Shown here piece after piece: positions 1 to 11,560 of a stretch of DNA of 64,000 bases; positions within the stretch are counted from its first letter, which is position 1; the number at the start of each line of letters is the position of its first letter. The stretch is from Moniliophthora roreri (Eukaryota; Basidiomycota; Agaricomycetes; Agaricales; Marasmiaceae): contig LATX02000022.1 in NCBI GenBank assembly GCA_001466705.2, positions 1 through 64,000 of the forward strand. Direction: 5' to 3'. The notes beneath the pieces are model-generated. The model was given only the letters and a program-made list of their open reading frames with translations. It was not told where the DNA came from and did no database searches. The position numbers were made by a program, and so were the translations under genes.

Positions 1-1446
1 TGACATATGTATCCTGATTTGATGTGGCTCACTCGAATCCATTCCATAAGCACACAAACAGGGCAGAGATGTTTGTACTCTTCAGGAAACATCTTGATGT
101 AGAATAGCTTGATATCTAGTAATATAAAGATCAGTGGCAACAAGCTGAACATCGCTGGATGTGCTTACCACCAAATTGATTGGTCTTTCAAAACAGTAGT
201 GTGAGCTTGAGTGTGGTTCTGTTAATGATTTCAATGTGCTTCATGCAAATCTTCAGGGCCTCGTCAATGCGGAGGAGACAGACAAAGGAGATAGTGTAGA
301 CCAAATGAAGAAGGCGGCGAAACTTGGGGCCACTCTATTTCTTCAAGTGTTCTTTGTGTGACTGTGGGGCAAAGGGTTTGATGTCGAAGTATTCAGGTTG
401 TCAACCAAAGTTGTACATTTCCTCAATCAATTCCTGTTCAATGTATCAACTTTGGTCAAGAGATATGAGTGATATGTTACCTCAGTAATGGCTCGTGCAC
501 TAGTCGGCTCTTCTCCAGCATGTACCTGAAACAAGCAGAGAGTTGTCAGCTATCTACTACTAGTAAAGCAGCATAAGATATGCACCTTGTGACACTGAAG
601 ACTAACCATGTAGAGCGAAACCTGCTAAGATACTGACGGGTTACCCAGCATCTTCTCCAATACCTCACTCTTGTGCCATGGTAGGTTTCCAAGGCGATGG
701 AGTCGACCAAATCCATAGGTTGCTGATGCTCTCATCTTCTGAGCATATGAGTAACTGCTTCTCCTTTCAGTTTCAGGTTGAGCAGTTCCATCAAGGTTGA
801 AGCCGTCACACCTTACCAAGCAGTCAATCAGCATAATGAGCACTGGATAGAAAGAGAAAGCTTACGCATCAAGAATCCATGCACAGATGAGCTCTGGTGC
901 ATCTACCCACAGCATGTCGCAAAAAAAATCTTCGTCATCCTCAATAAATTTGTGTTCCCAAAGGAACTTTTCACACTGTTTCATAAGGCTGTGGAAGAGT
1001 TAATTGAGGCAAAACAAGTGAAATTAAACTAACACATACCTCTTATAGTGACTTTTGGTGCCCTTAGTGATGCCAGTTGAAGCACCAGCAAGCACAGAAG
1101 AAAAGCTGGTGCTTGGGTTGATGTTGTTAGAGTCAACATCCATCGGCAAGTCATTACCACTGTCAGACCCTGCTTCATCATCAGGTTCAGGCCCTATAGA
1201 TTGCTGTTCAGCCTCCATATCATCACTGATTGCAGCGTCAACTGTGAACCCAGACTGACCCATGTACTTAGACACAGCCTTTTGTAGGCCTGCAAATGCA
1301 AATAGTTGTTTGACAGCATCACCACTCTCCTCATCATTGTCAATGATGTCATTTTCATCCTCGATAGAGATGTTGTTCAAGTTAAGTACTGTGTTGGAAA
1401 TAGCAGTGTTGTTGCACTCATATAGAGGCTGACTATGGAGGGGCAT
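1..1446 (-). pseudogene. Crypton-like tyrosine recombinase (degenerate, runs off the left edge)
   Basis: Minus-strand pieces read as the Agaricomycete 'DNA breaking-rejoining enzyme' family, the Crypton-like tyrosine recombinases that excise and integrate DNA circles. In order: an acidic N-terminal region (about 1446-1024); a core-binding segment with AQKMRASATYGFGRLHRLG then LPWHKSEV and MLGNPSVS (about 750-630); a short exon with GEEPTSARAIT (about 525-482); and a catalytic-domain segment with FVCLLRIDEALKI, then LCPVCVLMEWIRVSHIKSGY (about 460-5). The rest of the catalytic domain lies outside the window. In-frame stops interrupt it, including TAG at a Gln-like position after NPSVS, TAG before SGPKFRR, and TGA where the family has Arg in LPFRKT. 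These fit C-to-T decay. The family assignment comes from remembered motifs, not a search. Base composition is poorer in G+C than the genes to the right. Confidence 0.6.
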
Positions 1447-2626
1447 GTTGTGAAGTGGTCAAGTGGGAGAGGTGTGAACTGGGTTGGACTAGGATGGCCA
1501 GTTGGGCTTTTATTTGACAGGCTATGCTCTGAGATACATGAGAGACAGGTTGAGACAATAATAGCATACGCATCTAAAACAAAAGCATGTCTCTCATGGC
1601 CGAAACCTCTGCATAATGTTAAACCATCCCCACAGACTTTGTGATCACCATCATGTGCTTTTGTTTGAATGAACTGTGTTCTGGAAGGCAGGGTTTGAGT
1701 GAAGAATGACAGCTTTGAGATCTGGGGTGGGTGTTCATATAGCAATACAGGTCTGTCCCAGAGGGGTGAATATTCAGAACAATAGCTATATGACTGTTGT
1801 AACACATACCTGAGCAGAGAAAATGATAGTGGAAAAGAGAAGGCAGGGAAATGCAAGAGTTCAATGATATTGAGATGTTAGGTGACCCAAAAGAGCTGTG
1901 TCTTCTACACGTGCTCAAAACATCTTTTTTTCAACCTGGAAATGCTTCCAGAGTCCCAGGAAACCTCTGAAAGATGCTCCAAAGAGACCGAAAGACATGT
2001 TTCCTGGTCACTGGAAGATGCTGCTCACTTGAGAGTGAGCTGGCAGCCTTGAGGCTCACCTCATGTTCAACTTGCGTCTGGTTGATCAAGCCGGTGATTC
2101 TTCTGAACTCATGTTCAGCATTTAGAGTTCAACGTTCAACTCGTGCTCACCTTAGTAGGATTATTTGCTCCAAAAATTAGGTCTTTACTTCATACTCTCA
2201 TCATGCCCTGCATCTCACACTCTCACTCAGCAGTTACAAGTTTTGCAAGACTGACTTTGTGAGCATCTTCTCAGTTTATTCTCATTGTCTTCTCTTTTTT
2301 CTTTCTTGGCCTTTTCAAGTGTCTTGTGGGCACAGCATCGTTCTTTGGGTTGACTCATCATTCTACCTCTACGACATCTCAGAATTTCTGTCTCATCCCT
2401 TTGTCCACTCTCTTAATTTCCGACTATTTCCGACCAACACCCATGATCCATTTCCTGTGTCGGTCCCTGTTCCACTGTCTGCATGTTTCGTTGAGTTCAC
2501 ATTTGCCCCCGTCACAGTTTTCGTCCTTTTCTTGCACTTCCTCGTCCTCCGACACGGGCTCAAGGCCCCTGACCTCACCCGTGCTGTCATCCTCACCTGA
2601 TAAGCGGCTCAACTCAGCAAGGAGCT
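1447..2626. other. Intergenic, no gene recognised
   Basis: About 1.2 kb between the recombinase relic and the MITE. Several ORFs of 60-160 codons overlap on both strands, but none shows a domain, a consistent exon pattern or similarity to other parts of the window. A loosely repeated GTTCAA/TTCAAC motif occurs near 2095-2140. Confidence 0.5.
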
Positions 2627-3408
2627 GTTTGGGCAGGACCCCTGATATTCCTGTCAGCACCCTCATCCAAACATGGGCCAAATTCGGGGATTTTTATTAC
2701 CCCATTTGGCCATTTTTTGGGGATTTGCCATGAGACCTCGTCGACCAAGAATCAAAATCGGGGATTCATGGCATGAGACCTCATATAGGCTAAAAACGCT
2801 GGAAAACTGTATTTTACCGCCTTTAATACATTATACATCCTACTCAACCTTTCCTATTAGCCTTCTTGGTGCACTTAAATGTCCCACCTTCACTGTCCTC
2901 AGAACCGGAATCCATTGGTTCATCTGACTCCTTCCCCTTCACCTCCATCCATTTGATGGCTGGTAGCGATCTTCCTCTTCTTCTTTGAGGTACTATCCTT
3001 GATAACTTGTTCAGTAATGGAAATCAGTTGAGAATGATACTTCCGAAGCGCATCGAGAAAAGTGTCCAGAGAAGATGGATATCTGACGCATAGTCTCGTT
3101 GAAGGGCAGATGAAATCCGTTGCAGTGTCAGGGCTCGTCAGGGCGGAATAAACCAATGTCGGTCCATCAAGTTTACCCGCCATGGCTCAAACCATTCAGT
3201 CATACATATTAGTTTTTCGGCGGTTTGGCATAATACCTTCGGTACAAGGGCATTTTTCGGCATTTTTCTGGGCTTCCAGCATGAGACATATCAGGTAAAT
3301 TTCCGGTTTTTTAGCCACTAAACCGTACTCTGTAGCCGGGTTTTTAGAGGGAAATTCAGTGGTCCCGGATGAGGGCTCTCAGGGGAATATCAGGGGTCCT
3401 GTTTGGGC
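2627..3408. mobile_element. MITE-like element with 17-bp TIR and 8-bp TSD
   Basis: The element proper is 2635-3400 (766 bp). Its left end AGGACCCCTGATATTCC is the exact reverse complement of its right end at 3384-3400. The similarity continues imperfectly for about another 20 bp (shared CCCTCATCC inside each arm). Both sides carry the direct repeat GTTTGGGC (2627-2634 and 3401-3408), an 8-bp target-site duplication typical of hAT and Kyakuja/Dileera/Zisupton DNA transposons. The interior has no transposase. A minus-strand 87-codon ORF (3183-2920) with a basic KKKRK stretch is open but unrecognised and may be a captured host fragment. Confidence 0.75.
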
Positions 3409-3442
3409 CAGCTCGTCTGGTCACAGTGTGACCATCGGGTCT

Positions 3443-4317
3443 TCCCCTCACATCGCAGCTCTACTTCTCGATGCGAATATGACATGCTGTTGTCGCGAAA
3501 AGGTCGCAGACGTGAATTGTGCCTGAAACTTTGAAGCATGTCTAGTACAGGCAAATGTAGTCCCACTGTTATGGACACGAAAGCGTAAAGAAAGCGAGCA
3601 TAGAACAGGATGACAACAGTGAGCTTGAACCCTCAAGACCTTCAATGTTATGATAACAGGTTGCCATTGTGTCGAAACGGCTCAATACACAACATCTTAG
3701 TTAAGGGAAGGGATATTTGATCAAATATTTTGACGAGTACGTAACAGCAATTGGAAGCAAGCACTTTTATCGATTGTCAGCCACGCCATCACCCAAACCA
3801 TCACTACGAAATCTGACTCTAGCTCATTCAAGGTTGCTTTTCATGCCCTCAGCCCCGCCCTGGTCTTATTTCAGTCATATCCTGTTCTCAGAAAGGTGAC
3901 ATCTATAACATCGAAGCCCGTTGGAACGGCGTAGGTGTCCCATGTCTACGTCATCCCAGAACTGACGATACCTTTCTTTCTTCAAATATCCAGCTCAGGC
4001 GAAGATTCACTCCGGAAATCGAATTGGGGAAAGTTGCTGAGGTCCATGGTCATCGCGACGAAGCAGAAAGAGAGAAAATATAGTGCGAGAGAATTATAGA
4101 GGTATGTTATATGTCGCCGCTTTTTCTTTTCTCTCAACGTAGATCCAACTCAAAGCTTATCACCGTGACTACCCTAGATCCTTCTATCACACACTCAGGG
4201 ACCAGAAATAAAAACGCCTACAAGCACCATTTCACCACCGAGAATTGTACCTCCACTACCCTTGCCTTCAGATCCTAATCAAGGGGTCACCCTCTTAAAT
4301 CACCTCTTCGCTGAAAC
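3443..4317 (+). repeat. First copy of tandem duplication ending at the N (4318)
   Basis: This 875-bp block is followed by a single N at 4318 and then repeated at 4319-5186. The first half (to about 3890) is essentially identical in both copies; the second half differs by substitutions and small indels. In the divergent half this copy matches the right inverted-repeat arm (about 56390-56620), including the block GTGTCCCATGTCTACG, which the second copy lacks. Confidence 0.8.
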
Positions 4318-4318
4318 N

Positions 4319-5186
4319 TCCCCTCACATCGCAGCTCTACTTCTCGATGCGAATATGACATGCTGTTGTCGCGAAAAGGTCGCAGACGTGAATTGTGCCT
4401 GAAACTTTGAAGCATGTCTAGTACAGGCAAATGTAGTCCCACTGTTATGGACACGAAAGCGTAAAGAAAGCGAGCATAGAACAGGATGACAACAGTGAGC
4501 TTGAACCCTCAAGACCTTCAATGTTATGATAACAGGTTGCCATTGTGTCGAAACGGCTCAATACACAACATCTTAGTTAAGGGAAGGGATATTTGATCAA
4601 ATATTTTGACGAGTACGTAACAGCAATTGGAAGCAAGCACTTTTATCGATTGTCAGCCACGCCATCACCCAAACCATCACTACGAAATCTGACTCTAGCT
4701 CATTCAAGGTTGCTTTTCATGCCCTCAGCCCCGCCCTGGTCTTATTTCAGTCATATCCTGTTCTCAGCAAGGTGTCATCTACAACATTGAAGCCCGTTGG
4801 AACGGCGTATCATCCCAGAACTGACGATGCCTTTCTTTCTTCAAATATCCAGCTCAGGCAAAGATTCACTCCGAAAATTGAAGTGGTGAAAGTTGCTAAG
4901 GTCCATGGTCATCGCGACGAAGCAGAGAGAGAAAAAATATATTGCAAGAGAATGGGGTGGTAGAGGCATGTTATATGTCGCCGCTTTTTCTTTTCTCTCA
5001 ACGTAGATCCAACTCAAAGCTTACCACCGTGACCACCCTAGATCCTTCTATCACACACTCGGGGACCAGAAATAAAAATCCCTACAAGCACCATTTCACC
5101 CACCGAGAATTGTACCTCCACTAACTACCCTTGCCTTCAGATCCTAATCAAGGGGTCACCCTCTTAAATCACCTCTTCGCTGAAAC
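4319..5186 (+). repeat. Second copy of tandem duplication after the N
   Basis: Repeats 3443-4317 from TCCCCTCACATCGC to CGCTGAAAC and then continues into unique arm sequence (CGCAACC). Its distal half is the diverged version: it lacks about 14 bp present in copy 1 and in the right arm, and reads AAAATTGAAGTGG where copy 1 has AAATCGAATTGG. Confidence 0.8.
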
Positions 5187-5346
5187 CGCAACCACCTTTT
5201 GGCACTCTTCCACATTCATTACTTCCAAAACCAGAGGGTCGAAACGGCACCACCTAACCTCTCCCTGTCTCCCTCAATCACCTCCTTTCGCATGATCTTA
5301 CATCTCTGGGTGGTTCTCAAAGAGGGATCCCACAACTAAAATTACG

Positions 5347-5713
5347 ATGTCCCAAGTTCTCGCGAAGATGGGAGGATATTCAATAGTAGAAACGGCTGAA
5401 CAACCTCACATGAAGACAATAGCATTTGACGGTGCATTCGAGTCGTGCACCCTATTCAGCATATGTTTTCATCGTCAAAAGCCCCAGAGAGTCATGTTGT
5501 AAAGAGTACGGGTGGAGTCGCAGACGGTGCTCCTTCAAGATTTTGGACACGGAACCGCTGAACGATAATGGCGTTTGCAGAATACCGGGTTTCGATTCTG
5601 GTGCAGTTCAGCTCGGGCAGAGGAGGAAGAGGTTTCTGGCTAACGAACATTCGCCATGCCCACATAGTGTGGCTCGGTTGGTATCCACCAGATCTATCGA
5701 TATCGGAACTGAA
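5347..5713 (+). pseudogene. Unidentified ORF family, left-arm copy
   Basis: Begins MSQVLAKMGGYSIVETAEQP and continues, through a short out-of-frame gap where an intron or indel would be needed, into a segment with SFKILDTEP, FDSGAVQLGQRRKRF and a terminal region near SIDIGTE. The same reading exists on the right arm (minus, 56022-55630), and a more diverged relative with LVLAKMR and CSCKILETDH lies at about 10020-10450. I recognise no domain. The copies differ by frame-shifting indels, so this is probably a decayed gene that travels with the repeat. Confidence 0.35.
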
Positions 5714-7190
5714 TGAATTGTGTACAGGCTGTGACGATTTGGAGGTTGGGCTTGGGTGGCTTCTGTCATATGGGAATAACGGAAGAAGATGTCAAAACAA
5801 GGGTAATCCATAACCTCGTATTGGTTCTATTCCATCTACTGATGACTGTTCGGAGATACAGCGCACTAAGTATATGGAACCGGTACATCATGATGCATCC
5901 TCCGCTCGAGTCGAGTCATTCTATGATGTCCAAAACTTCCCATCGCGCCTTCTGCCCCTCTATGAAGAAGGAAACTCACCGAAGTCACGAACAATACCCA
6001 AGGGTGAAAATCTATGGCCATTTTTCCGCAAAACTTGTGAATTGACTGGTCTTGTTCCGCAGCAATAACCCCACACGACCGGTCGTTCTGAGCCATAAAC
6101 CAGTGACCAAATGAAATGACTCATGGTGCATGAGGCGGCGCCTATCATCTGCAGGTTTTAACGTGTTGCGCACCTATCGATCAGGCACCCTTTCGGAGCC
6201 AGGCAATCTCGCCACATGAAATCAATGCTAGCGTGCCCAAGGCACGGTGCGGTGCGATGCGATGTACCTTTCACGATATTTACTCCAGGACCGGACAGTT
6301 GGTGTCGTGTTGTGGTGACTCGAATACTGCAAGTAGAGGAAGGGCAGCAGATTAGGGCCTGGACGCAAAAGGAGCAATTGTGGACCGAACAGCGGGAAGT
6401 TGTGTTATCAATCGTTCTCTTTTTTCATTTCACCTCAAGTTTCTGATATCGATCCTCGTTCCTATATATTGCCTCCTTCTCTCATGCCATAATCACCGTT
6501 TCTTGAATCATACACGTAAAGAGCGTTCGGTGACATCTTTATAATAATGAAAATGCCAGTTGCTGATAATACAAAGGTCTCCATGAATACAGTGGCGCTC
6601 ATCACCAATAAAGAAGATAAAAAGTCAAGATTCCTACTCAACAAGTACCAATACCGCATGAGAGAGAGGTCCATGTAGCCACAAAGTGTGATGTGCAGGC
6701 CTTTAGCCTCAGAGATTCCATCGCCCGTACCGATAGCCCTTGTACCGATTTGCACGACAGACGCATTCGACGCAGCTATCTCCAACGTAGTGATGGCAAC
6801 GAGGGTGATTTATCCTAACCGTGACCATGAGCCCTTGTATCTTCGCTGGAGGTGTTCAATGTTCATCCTTCGACTTTGATTACAGCTTCAACTCGGCGCC
6901 AGGCTTCAGTCTTTGGATCACCCGCAAGCTCTCCGATTGAGAAGCAGGCCTGACAAAGTCGTCCTCCTGGGCGAATGCACTTTTGTATAAAGTCTTTGGG
7001 CGCTCGGTCATCGGAATCAGGGTTTGACAATCGAACGAGGTTGATACAGAGGACTGACTCAGATAAGGACCTTGACTGCACCGGTCTCCTCGTCGAAACC
7101 TTTATTTCGCCGGCACCGACTTTGGTAGCGCTACCGGCAGGTACTCCCACTAGCCCTCGGCCTAATCATCAACCCGAGCACCACGTCTGC

Positions 7191-8014
7191 ACTGCAACTC
7201 AAACGAGGCACCGCGAATAGTGGAGGTTCCGTCCGACTCGATATCAATGTCCTCTGATAAACTCTTTCTTTTCCTTCTCCTGTTACTTCACTCGAATCCA
7301 TATCCATGAAACGCTCATCTTCAACCGGCGCATCGCTATTCGGGGCTCGAGAGCCTACGCGAGAATAAGAGCGATCGTGGAAAACCTTGCGTTGCTCTCT
7401 CTCCCTCGCGCCATCTTTCAAGACAGCACCGTCTCCCGGACACCACAACGTTCCGTATACGAATGGCGTTTGTGCAGCCTCTTCCTGTGAAGGTGCAAGG
7501 AAAGGAGGTGGTAGTAGGACAAGCGATGTTGTTGGTATGGAGTGTAAGTGGATAAACCGAGGGAAGAAAAGTCTAAGAATGTGTTTCCCAGGTTCCCTCG
7601 GCGGAGATGACGTAGGCTGGTCAGATGAGGATTTAGCGGAAGGACGTGGTGGTACTGGTACGATGTGGGTAGCATTGGGTTTCGTCCCTGCTTGATTAGG
7701 GAAATTGTAGTTGCACAGTGAGTCGATGACTGGGTAAGAATAGTTTGCGAGCCCATTCGCATTTCCATTGCCGCCCGCGCTGGACGGCTCTCCTGATGGC
7801 CGACAATACGTCTCCCTTAAGAACCGCTATGGGAAGCTGCTCGTGTACTGTATGAAGGTTGTCCAAGGCTGAGCAGGAGCCGGAGCCCAGGAAACTGAAC
7901 AATGATATCTCCAATGATGCAGAAGACGTTGAGGATTGCATCGATGCAAGATGTAGCTCTGCTACCTGCGTACGATTGTGAACACTTGGTAGATAATCAA
8001 AGAAGCAAGGGGCG
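7191..8014 (+). repeat. First copy of exact 824-bp tandem duplication
   Basis: From ACTGCAACTCAAACG to GCAAGGGGCG; repeated without visible difference at 8016-8839 on the other side of a single N at 8015. The right inverted-repeat arm contains this segment only once. Confidence 0.85.
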
Positions 8015-8015
8015 N

Positions 8016-8839
8016 ACTGCAACTCAAACGAGGCACCGCGAATAGTGGAGGTTCCGTCCGACTCGATATCAATGTCCTCTGATAAACTCTTTCTTTTCCT
8101 TCTCCTGTTACTTCACTCGAATCCATATCCATGAAACGCTCATCTTCAACCGGCGCATCGCTATTCGGGGCTCGAGAGCCTACGCGAGAATAAGAGCGAT
8201 CGTGGAAAACCTTGCGTTGCTCTCTCTCCCTCGCGCCATCTTTCAAGACAGCACCGTCTCCCGGACACCACAACGTTCCGTATACGAATGGCGTTTGTGC
8301 AGCCTCTTCCTGTGAAGGTGCAAGGAAAGGAGGTGGTAGTAGGACAAGCGATGTTGTTGGTATGGAGTGTAAGTGGATAAACCGAGGGAAGAAAAGTCTA
8401 AGAATGTGTTTCCCAGGTTCCCTCGGCGGAGATGACGTAGGCTGGTCAGATGAGGATTTAGCGGAAGGACGTGGTGGTACTGGTACGATGTGGGTAGCAT
8501 TGGGTTTCGTCCCTGCTTGATTAGGGAAATTGTAGTTGCACAGTGAGTCGATGACTGGGTAAGAATAGTTTGCGAGCCCATTCGCATTTCCATTGCCGCC
8601 CGCGCTGGACGGCTCTCCTGATGGCCGACAATACGTCTCCCTTAAGAACCGCTATGGGAAGCTGCTCGTGTACTGTATGAAGGTTGTCCAAGGCTGAGCA
8701 GGAGCCGGAGCCCAGGAAACTGAACAATGATATCTCCAATGATGCAGAAGACGTTGAGGATTGCATCGATGCAAGATGTAGCTCTGCTACCTGCGTACGA
8801 TTGTGAACACTTGGTAGATAATCAAAGAAGCAAGGGGCG
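8016..8839 (+). repeat. Second copy of exact 824-bp tandem duplication
   Basis: Same sequence as 7191-8014, then continues into TACCTTGTTTACAG. The pattern of contig end, N, then the same contig end again is what an unmerged overlap between two contigs produces. Confidence 0.85.
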
Positions 8840-9499
8840 TACCTTGTTTACAGTGGAGCCAAAGCCCTTGGATCCGACGTAGAACGAGACAAATAGCGAA
8901 ACAAATCATTGCAACATGACGTTCATAAACGGCTATACAGCGCTGCAAGAATTAGATTTTCTTCTTTTGGGAAAAACAAGGCTCACCGATATAATCTAAG
9001 CCCAAACGAAAGGTGCATCCTGAAAGATATGCTACAAAACACACGAAGAATTTCCTCCTGTTACCCGACAGTGTTACTCGGGCAGATGCAACCGTGCCAT
9101 TGCTCTCCTTAGCGAATGACGGGGTTGCGTTGGGAGGATAACAGAGAGGGCAAAAGGAATGTGTTGTGGGGGTAGCGGAAGAAGCGAGGTCAGCCTTACG
9201 GGTGTCTAACAAGTTGCGACTTGGCCTCCATCATCCATCAACGAAGCTTGGAACTGCTGAAAGCCATTGGATAGTATGTATTCTTACCTGTCACCTCTTG
9301 ATATTTCTGAGATATGTTAGTTATAGCACGGCGCTCGTTCGAATGATCCCCCGACCTGCTGACATGAAGAAAGGCGAGGTAGTTGGGGAAGTTAATGAAG
9401 ACTGGTCTTACAAGTTGGAAAGACATTCATGCGCTGACAGTGACACCGATTGCTCACGTAGCCGGTCTTGAAAGACAAGTATCAGTGTTGGAGCGCGTT

Positions 9500-11335
9500 G
9501 GTTGGTCGGACATTGGAACAACGTAAAAACCCATTTCTACAATTTATTCCCTGAAACTGACGATGTTTTTCTTTTTTTTTCATATATCCAGCTAATCAGA
9601 GGGTTCACCCTAAAAAGCCAAGACGCTAAAGAGTAATCAGACTATGAGGGCATAGCGACGAAGCAGAGAGGGAATAAAGAGAACGGGGCATTGGTGTAAA
9701 GGTAATGTTATAACCCTTTATAACCGCTTTCATGCATCCATCTCGAATCTCACCACTAGGATCATCACAGATTCGTATCACGTTTAAGAACCAAAATAAA
9801 AACATCTACACGCATCTTCTCCTTTGGAGCCAAATCGTCTCTCCAAGTCACTTCTTCGCTCAAGCCATAACCATGTCTTTGGCACCCATTCACATCGCCG
9901 TCCATTCCGGGACAGCGGGGTCGAACTGGTACTATCCATGCTGGCCGTAATGCACTCCATCTCACACTATCATCTCCTTCCGCACAATTGTGCATTACGG
10001 GACATTAACCACTGCGCCTCTAGTGCTCGCGAAGATGAGGATACAGTAGGAGCGACTGGATAACACCAGATCACTTTTCCGGAAGACAGCCAAGAAAGTA
10101 GCTTTGACGCTGTTCTTTGCGCCTCTCTCGAGGCCTAGGGCCCTGCCTTGTGCATTCGTTTTTGAGGGTGTGGAGTCATGTTTGCGGGGAAGAGAAAGGG
10201 AGCAAGGGGTGTTCCTGTAAGATTCTGGAAACAGATCATGGAAGAGGAGCGGGAATGATGTTTGGAGAGGAAAACGTTCCGTTCTAGTGTCGCTCAGCTG
10301 CAGAGGAGGCGGGGCAAATATCTAACAAGTCTTCACCCGACTCGCCTAAGCGGACCCATCAGTATAACAAGAATAACATTCGAATCAAGTACGGCTGCGG
10401 CTATTTGGATGTCAGGCTTGGGCACTTGGTTTGTCCTTGGATGCCGATAAGGTTCGGCGGTGACATGGGAACAACGGGAGAAAAAGGTATGTTAGGTCTT
10501 CATATCGATTCTATTTCAACTAGTGACGGCCATTCTCGGATATAGCTCAGTGCGAAACGCCTTTCACGTTCGTTTTCGTGTTTGTGTTCGTATCAAGCTC
10601 GTATTCGTGCTCGCGTATCGCTCCAACAGCTCCAATTCTCGACCTTTGCGACCGCAGGCTTCCTTCCTCGTGTCACCCGCAAGGTCTGATTGAGAAGTAG
10701 CGCTGGCGAAATTGTTCTCCCATGCAAACGCGACTACTCCTATCCAGCTCTCGGAAATTCAGTTTCAGAATCTGAGGTTGACCCCGACACAGATACGGTT
10801 TCACATAGGAATAGGATTCCGTTAACATCGATCGGTGCATAAAGACGAACCCTTGTCGTCTGTCAATGAACCCATGCACCTTGGGCTGGCTAGACTGGGA
10901 CCAAGATTCATCAACATCCCTGTCGACGCCAAGTTTCTGTCTCTCCGGCACAAACATTTGTGCCATCAGCAGCTGAGCGAAAGATACATTATCGAAGAAC
11001 TCGTACTTTCGCCGAGATGAGTGTCGTCGGGCTTGCATTGCTACTCGAAGGAGAAATCGGTGCACAAGTGTCTGGGATTTCGGCCGAATAGATGTCTTCT
11101 CCTTATCCCTCTCCTGCACCTTCTCCCGCGCCCAAGCCCATGTTCTTTAAGCCCCACCATATGCTCAACTCGAACTGGCACATCGTTATCCAGAGTTCAA
11201 AGGCCTAGGAGGTGGCAAGAGCGACGGTTAAGAACCCGATTGCTGCATAGCGACAAACCCTTTTCATTTGTCATTGAAGCCTTGCGCCTTGAGCTAGAGC
11301 GGAAGCAAGATTCATCACCTCGTAGGCTGTAGACT
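9500..11335 (+). repeat. Older, diverged copy of the inverted-repeat unit
   Basis: Blocks follow the same order as 4800-7300. The stretch after ACTGACGATG with CGACGAAGCAGAGAG (about 9550-9800) matches 4815-5060. CTCGCGAAGATG (about 10028) matches 5358. The GGCTTGGG/GGAATAACGG-like block near 10415 matches 5745. The CACCCGCAAG...GATTGAGAAG block (about 10675) matches 6918. Identity is much lower than between the two main arms. A low-complexity TTCGTGTTCGTATC run sits at 10565-10620. No intact gene seen. Confidence 0.6.
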
Positions 11336-11560
11336 GAAGAAAGTGGGGTTTAAGGACACGTTAAAATATAGTGGTACATATGTCTTTTCAGTGTGTCCAT
11401 ACGCGTATCCATCCAGATTCCAACCGTTCCCCTCTAATCTAATCTAACATGTCTATCTTGACCCGTTCCGTATTAATGCAAAGCTAACTATACCTGATAA
11501 TACTCAATATCATTTCATAGATTCTCAAGCGGGAAACCATGAACGTACCATTGGCCATCG

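Larger units (their letters stand above)
6462..9150 (-). pseudogene. Unidentified Ser/Pro-rich gene, left-arm copy (interrupted by N)
   Basis: The minus strand keeps long open stretches matching the right-arm reading at 53530-55080. They include a proline-rich segment (RIVPVPPPRPSAKSSSTHPT on the right arm), a charged segment DGAREREQRKVFHDRSYSR, a cysteine pair in GGRLCQACFSIGELAGDPKT, and a hydrophobic tail with SSLLVMSATVFMETFVLSAT. One in-frame TAG (in SFP-stop-RF) is shared by both arms, so either an intron lies there or the gene was already dead before the arms duplicated. The 7191-8839 part is doubled around the N at 8015. No family recognised. Confidence 0.35.
3443..9197 (+). repeat. 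Left arm of large inverted repeat (mirror of 53131-57047)
   Basis: Reading 3470 to 9197 forward matches 57045 back to 53131 in reverse complement, at high identity with scattered indels. Examples are the shared GAAGAAGCGAGGTCAGCCT at 9178-9196 and the CTTCTCGATGCGAATATGAC block near 3470. Without two internal tandem duplications (at 4318 and 8015, each with an N) the arm is about 4.0 kb, close to the right arm's 3.9 kb. It carries at least two unidentified, partly open reading frames and no recognisable transposase or terminal repeats, so it looks like a segmental duplication rather than a classical transposon. Confidence 0.8.

Noticed and set aside
1055..2733. Plus-strand ORFs rich in Ser at 1055-1258 and 2259-2733
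   Set aside because: The first is the antisense of the recombinase N-terminus; the second has no family match, and its overlapping frames are equally open.
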